Position numbers and translations under genes: made by a program. The notes under the pieces were generated by a model that was given only the letters and a program-made list of their open reading frames with translations, did no database searches and was not told the origin of the DNA. This document shows, piece by piece, positions 60,232 through 64,000 of a stretch of DNA of 64,000 bases. Source of the stretch: Rhodococcus oryzae (lineage in GTDB: Bacteria > Actinomycetota > Actinomycetes > Mycobacteriales > Mycobacteriaceae); assembly GCF_005049235.1 (NCBI RefSeq), contig NZ_SUMD01000010.1, positions 124,001 through 188,000 on the forward strand, written 5' to 3'. Numbering within the stretch: position 1 is the first letter of the stretch; each line of letters starts with the position of its first letter.

Positions 60232-61328
60232 GCGGTGGCCTCCTGACTCGCCAAGGTGCGTCCGGCCGGGTCGACCAGGTGCAGCAGGTGTTCGCCGGTG
60301 CGGTGCAGTTCCTCGATGTGCGGGCGGCCGTCGAGCACGACGCTGTCGATGCCTGCGTCGACGTACTCCGAGAGTCGCTGCGCCACCTGCTCGTAGCTGC
60401 CGACCAGGCCGATGGGCTGGTCGTAGCCGAGCTCGGTGAAGCCGGCCCAGCGCCCGCCGCCGAGGTCGAGCGAACGCGCGCCGACGCCGTCGTCGTGGAC
60501 CTCGTGCCACTGCCGCTCGGCGCGGGCCCAGGCCTCCTCCTCGGTCTCGCGGGCGATGATCGGCAGCTCCAGCCCGGCGCGCACCGTGCGGCCCAGTGCC
60601 CGCGACCGACTCCGCAGCTCCCGCACCGACGCCGCGATCCCGTCGACGGTCTCGGTGAACAGGTGCACGTCTCCGTGCCGCGCCGACAGCTCCAGCGCCT
60701 GCTCCGAGTCCCCGGACAGGTACACCGTCGGGAACGGCAGCCCGGACAGGATGCCGCGGAACCCGCCGTCGATGACGTCGAAGTACTCGCCGTCGAATTC
60801 GAATCCGGTGCCGTTGAATCCGGCTCCTGCGACCGGGGTTTCGTTCCACACCCCGCGCGCGACCGTGAGGAACTCCGCGGCCCGGGTGTACCGGTCCACG
60901 CCGGTGACCCTGTCCCCGCGGGCGCGGGCGTCGGCCTCGTCGGTCTCCACTCGCAGCCGCCAGGACAGCCGGCCCCCCGAGAGCCGCTGCAGCGTCGCGG
61001 ACACCTTCGCCGCGTACACGGGGGTGCCGAAGGAGGGGTGGAATTCGACGATCACCCTCGAGTGCCGGGTGTCGCGCAGGGCGCCGCCTGCGACGATCCA
61101 CGACTCCTCGCCGAGCGGGTCGTAGGGCGCGAGCACCCCGTCGAGCCCGGACAGTTCGGCCGCGAGCACCACCTGTGCGAGGTCGTCGAAGGGCCCGAAG
61201 TTGCCGGGGCGCAGATCCGTCGCGACGGTGGGCACCTGCGGTCCGCCGAAGCCGCCACGGTTGCGCGAGCCGGGCGACGCGTGCCTGCCGTCCCCTCGCG
61301 AGGGCAGCCGCCACAGGAACTCGGTCAT
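60228..61328 (-). CDS. LLM-class flavin-dependent monooxygenase
   Basis: A 366-aa second LLM flavin monooxygenase of the SsuD/DszA superfamily: MTEFLWRLPSRGDGRH, then LAQVVLAAELSGLDGVLAPYDPLGEESWIVAGG, LPFPTVYLSGDSEQALELSARHGDVHLF and GLVGSYEQVAQRLSEYVDAGIDSVVLDGRPHIEELHR. Likely attacks a second C-S bond or a different sulfonate. Start and stop overlap the neighbours by 4 nt (ATGA), giving tight coupling with the DszB-like and SsuD-like genes. Confidence 0.87.
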   Translation of the reverse strand: MTEFLWRLPSRGDGRHASPGSRNRGGFGGPQVPTVATDLRPGNFGPFDDLAQVVLAAELSGLDGVLAPYDPLGEESWIVAGGALRDTRHSRVIVEFHPSFGTPVYAAKVSATLQRLSGGRLSWRLRVETDEADARARGDRVTGVDRYTRAAEFLTVARGVWNETPVAGAGFNGTGFEFDGEYFDVIDGGFRGILSGLPFPTVYLSGDSEQALELSARHGDVHLFTETVDGIAASVRELRSRSRALGRTVRAGLELPIIARETEEEAWARAERQWHEVHDDGVGARSLDLGGGRWAGFTELGYDQPIGLVGSYEQVAQRLSEYVDAGIDSVVLDGRPHIEELHRTGEHLLHLVDPAGRTLASQEATA

Positions 61329-62371
61329 GACGGCACCTTTCCGGCGGCCAGCAGCTCGAGCGCCTGCTCCAGGGGCTCGCGGGCCACCCAGGATTCGAGG
61401 TCGAAGTCGGCGGCCAGGAAGCCGTGCGTGTAGAGGAACTGCTTCTGGATGCCGATCAGCTCGACCCGCTCGTCCGACAGCGACGGGTGCAGGTCCTTGT
61501 GGAAGCCCTCCTTGTACGCGGCGGCGACTCCCTCCGGACCGGACAGGGTTTCGCGCGCGAGCACCTCGCGGACGCGGTCCAGGTTGTCGGCCGCCCAGTC
61601 CGCGGCGCGCAGGCTCTGCGCGAGGAAGCCGACCACCAGCTCGGGCCGGGACTCGAGCAGGTCGGCGTGCACGGTGATCGGGCGCGGGGTGCCGTTGTTG
61701 ACGCGCAGCCGCTTTGCGTCGGTGGCGTCGAGGTCCACCGCGACCCGCAGGCCGTGCTCGCGGGCCACCTCCTGGGCGCGGGCGCCCTTGACGTAGATGG
61801 CGTCCACCTCGCCGCGCAGCAGCTCGTCGACGCCCCAGGTGGTGCTGCGGCGGTTCTCGCGAACAGCGCTGCGCACCTGCGGGTTCCGCTCGACCTCCAC
61901 CTCGACCGCGACGACATCGGCGAGGGTGAGGCCGGCCAGGCGCAGCGCGTTCGCGAAGCCGTGCAGCGCCATCGCGCGCGGGAAGCTGCGCGCCTGGTCC
62001 TGCGCCCAGGCCGGGATCCCGATCCGCAGGCCCGCCAGGTCGGCGGCGCCCGCGACAGTGGAGTCAGGTCCTACGAGAATGGCCTGCGATTCGTCGATCC
62101 AGGTCAGCCCGATCAGCCGGGTCGGCGAGCCCTGCGCGCGGGCCGCGATCGCCGGCACGTTGCCGCCCTCGCGGACTAGGCCGAGCAGCTGGTGATCGAA
62201 GTGACGGACTGCCAGCTCCGGGCCGGCGTCCTGCAGGACACCCAGGCCGACGCCCGCCGACGCCGCGGTCTCCCCCAGCCAGCCGAGGCTGTGCGCGAGG
62301 CCGCTCGCGGTGGGCACGGGGCAGCGGGTGTACCAGAGGGTATCGAGGGCGGTGTCGACTGCTGCGGTCAT
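61325..62371 (-). CDS. DszB-like desulfinase / SBP-fold protein
   Basis: A 348-aa protein without signal peptide. It opens TLWYTRCPVP (Cys17), then RHF (His57) and REGG (Arg67, Gly70). From memory, DszB of desulfurising rhodococci uses Cys27 in NCPVP, with His60, Arg70 and Gly73; the His-to-Arg spacing of ten is identical here. DszB has the periplasmic-binding-protein fold and releases sulfite from 2'-hydroxybiphenyl-2-sulfinate. A sulfonate-binding role is the alternative. Overlaps the LLM gene by ATGA and follows ssuB by 9 nt. Confidence 0.78.
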   Translation of the reverse strand: MTAAVDTALDTLWYTRCPVPTASGLAHSLGWLGETAASAGVGLGVLQDAGPELAVRHFDHQLLGLVREGGNVPAIAARAQGSPTRLIGLTWIDESQAILVGPDSTVAGAADLAGLRIGIPAWAQDQARSFPRAMALHGFANALRLAGLTLADVVAVEVEVERNPQVRSAVRENRRSTTWGVDELLRGEVDAIYVKGARAQEVAREHGLRVAVDLDATDAKRLRVNNGTPRPITVHADLLESRPELVVGFLAQSLRAADWAADNLDRVREVLARETLSGPEGVAAAYKEGFHKDLHPSLSDERVELIGIQKQFLYTHGFLAADFDLESWVAREPLEQALELLAAGKVPS

Positions 62372-62380
62372 CTCGGGCTC

Positions 62381-63181
62381 CTAAGTGGTTGTGGGGGAAG
62401 CGGTGCGGCCGACGCCGAGCTCGGTGAGGAACGCGGCGCGGTAGCGGAGGGACTCGGGGTCGGTGCGGTCGCGGGGCCGGGCCAGGTCGATGTCGACGTC
62501 CACCGCGAACCGGCCCTCGTTGAGGATCAGCACCCGGTCGGCCAGGCGGACGGCCTCGTCGACGTCGTGCGTGACCAGCAGAACCGCGGGGCGGTGCCGG
62601 GCCACCAGATCGCCGACCAGGTCCTGCATCTGCAGCCGCGTCAGTGCGTCGAGCGCGGCGAACGGCTCGTCGAGCAGCAGCAGCTCCGGCTCGCGGACCA
62701 GAGCCCTGGCCAGCGCGACGCGCTGCGCCTCGCCGCCGGACAGGGTGGCCGGCCACTGCCGCGCCTTGGTCTCCAGGTTCACCTCGGCCAGCGAGCGGGC
62801 CGCGCGGTCCCGGTTCTGTGCGGTCCGGCGCTGCCCGACGGTGACATTGGCCAGCACCCGCTTGGACGGGATCAGCCGCGGCTCCTGGTAGACGGTGGTG
62901 CGCTGCCGGGGCACCAGAATCTCTCCGGCATCGGGCCTTTCGAGGCCGGTGAGCAGCCGCAGCAGGGTCGTCTTGCCGGTGCCGCTCGGGCCGAGCAGCA
63001 CCACGAACTCGCCGCGGTGGATCTCCAGGTCGACGCCGTCCAGGACGGTCTTGTCCCCGAATGCCTTACGGACCCCGCGCAGCGACACGGCGACCGGCTC
63101 GCCCGCCCGCCGGTCGCGGGCGGCCGTCGCGGTGCGTTCCCGCACCGCCAGCGGCGGCAACGCGGTGTCGTTGGCGCTCAT
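62381..63181 (-). CDS. ssuB: Sulfonate-type ABC transporter ATPase SsuB
   Basis: A 266-aa ABC ATPase: Walker A GPSGTGKTT (64-72), Q-loop TTVYQEPRLIP, signature LSGGEAQRVALARAL (147-161), Walker B LLLLDEPFAALD and LLVTHDVDEAV. It matches the SsuB/NrtD/TauB family that drives uptake of sulfonates, nitrate or taurine. The ATG overlaps the permease stop (ATGA). Confidence 0.88.
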   Translation of the reverse strand: MSANDTALPPLAVRERTATAARDRRAGEPVAVSLRGVRKAFGDKTVLDGVDLEIHRGEFVVLLGPSGTGKTTLLRLLTGLERPDAGEILVPRQRTTVYQEPRLIPSKRVLANVTVGQRRTAQNRDRAARSLAEVNLETKARQWPATLSGGEAQRVALARALVREPELLLLDEPFAALDALTRLQMQDLVGDLVARHRPAVLLVTHDVDEAVRLADRVLILNEGRFAVDVDIDLARPRDRTDPESLRYRAAFLTELGVGRTASPTTT

Positions 63182-64000
63182 CGGACCGCCACCTGTCCCC
63201 GCCACGGCATCGCGAACTTCTCGATGACGCGGACGATGCCGTCGAAGATCAGGCCGAGGACCGCGTAGAGCACCACACACAGCACCATGTAGTCGGTGCG
63301 GTTGTACTCCTGCGCCAGCGTCACCAGGTAGCCGATGCCCTCCCGGGTGCCGACCTGTTCGGCGGCGATGAGACCGGTGATGCTGATGGACAGGCAGATT
63401 CGCAGCGCCATCAGCACCCCTGGCAGCGCGGCGGGCAGGATCGCGCCGAACACGAGCCGCCATCCCCGCAGGCCGAAGCTCTGGGCGGCCTCGACCATCT
63501 TGCGGTCCACGTTGCGGACACCGAGGTACGTGTAGGCGTACATCGGGCCGACGGTGGCCACCGCGATCAGCAGCACCTTGAAGGTCTCGTCGATGCCGAA
63601 CCACGCGATGAACAGCGGCACCAGCGCCAGGAACGGGATGGCCCGGTTGATCTGCATCGTGGAGTCGATGAGTTCCTCACCGAGGCTGGACAGTCCGGAG
63701 AGCACCCCCAACGCCAGGCCGATCAGGACGCCGAAGAACACGCCGACCGCGGCCCGCTTGAAGGAGGCGATGGAGAAGTCGACCAGCTGCCCGGTCTGGT
63801 AGAGCTCGGTGAAGGCGCGCCACACCGCGGGCGGTCCGGCGAGGATCTCCTCGGGGATCGCGCCGGTGGCCGACCCGATCCACCAGGCCGCGACGATCAG
63901 CGCGGGCACCAGGAAGCGCAGCGGGATCGACACCCAGGCGGGCCGGGCGCGGCCTGCGCGGTACCGCGGCGCCTCGAGCTCCAGTGTAGTGGGCCCGCCG
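63178..64000 (-). CDS. ssuC: Sulfonate-type ABC transporter permease SsuC (5' end beyond window)
   Basis: A membrane permease of the SsuC family: LVPALIVAAWWIGSATGAIPEEILAGPPAVW, the EAA loop EAAQSFGLRGWRLVFGAILPAALPGVLMALR and five to six hydrophobic segments. A GTG at 63933 would give 251 aa, but it has no ribosome site and the frame stays open to base 64000 with a plausible cytoplasmic N-terminus (LELEAPRYRAGRARPAW). I therefore treat the gene as continuing past the edge. First visible gene of the organosulfur operon. Confidence 0.85.
   Translation of the reverse strand, partial: GGPTTLELEAPRYRAGRARPAWVSIPLRFLVPALIVAAWWIGSATGAIPEEILAGPPAVWRAFTELYQTGQLVDFSIASFKRAAVGVFFGVLIGLALGVLSGLSSLGEELIDSTMQINRAIPFLALVPLFIAWFGIDETFKVLLIAVATVGPMYAYTYLGVRNVDRKMVEAAQSFGLRGWRLVFGAILPAALPGVLMALRICLSISITGLIAAEQVGTREGIGYLVTLAQEYNRTDYMVLCVVLYAVLGLIFDGIVRVIEKFAMPWRGQVAVR

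Noticed and set aside
1-64000. tRNA, rRNA, CRISPR arrays, replication origin
   Set aside because: Read for cloverleaf-like, spaced-repeat and DnaA-box patterns; nothing convincing was found by eye. A covariance-model scan would be decisive.

Overview
The window is a very GC-rich chromosomal segment of a mycolic-acid-type actinobacterium (order Mycobacteriales; Rhodococcus, Nocardia or Gordonia-like, genus not decidable from sequence alone). The basis is codon use, frequent GTG starts, several leaderless-looking promoters with a TANNNT hexamer about 7 nt before the start codon, a RecBCD operon, PknK-like kinase/LuxR fusions, type VII secretion signatures, and many acyl-CoA, GMC and LLM-flavin oxidoreductase genes. 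No rRNA, tRNA or CRISPR array was seen.

Layout. 1-6.4 kb: patatin-like lipase (cut by the left edge), SWIM-SNF2 helicase, a TetR regulator divergent from a saccharopine-dehydrogenase-like gene across a palindromic operator, and a small GNAT. 6.4-12.5 kb: a foreign-looking defence-type island with a MazG-like pyrophosphohydrolase, a frameshifted PD-(D/E)XK/DUF2075 helicase, a DPPY DNA methyltransferase, a converging restriction-endonuclease-like gene with a coupled small gene, and a scrambled ISL3-type transposase remnant. 12.6-23.1 kb: two YbjN/TY-chaperone-like genes and recC-recB-recD, joined by 4-nt overlaps. 23.2-30 kb: two tandem kinase/NB-ARC/TPR/LuxR proteins, each preceded by the same small upstream ORF. 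30-38.1 kb: an MBL-fold hydrolase, an alpha/beta hydrolase, an acyl-CoA synthetase and a ProWVZX/OpuC-type osmoprotectant transporter. 38.1-42.2 kb: a dense minus-strand array of about ten small, mostly overlapping genes, including an Imm50-type immunity gene, ending in a duplicated, truncated and chimeric tail. 42.3-48.2 kb: PucR-type regulator, aldehyde dehydrogenase, GMC oxidoreductase and acyl-CoA dehydrogenase. 48.4-50.9 kb: a WXG/YxxxD type VII secretion-like cassette with a membrane protein. 50.9-57.2 kb: enoyl-CoA hydratase, TetR, secreted CocE/S15 hydrolase, MarR divergent from an epoxide hydrolase, a MaoC-like hydratase and a small unknown gene. 57.2-64 kb: an organosulfur operon, transcribed leftwards, with SsuC, SsuB, a DszB-like protein, two LLM monooxygenases, a class II aldolase-like protein and a signal-less SBP-fold protein. 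It is cut by the right edge.

How the genes work together. The sulfur operon links uptake (SsuBC), FMN-dependent desulfonation (SsuD-like) and a DszB-like protein that keeps the desulfinase Cys/His/Arg-Gly-Gly signature, so it may release sulfite from an aromatic sulfinate. The immunity array and the WXG/YxxxD cassette point to contact-dependent, type VII-linked competition. The MazG/DUF2075 pair beside a methylase/nuclease pair and IS debris is a plausible phage-defence island.
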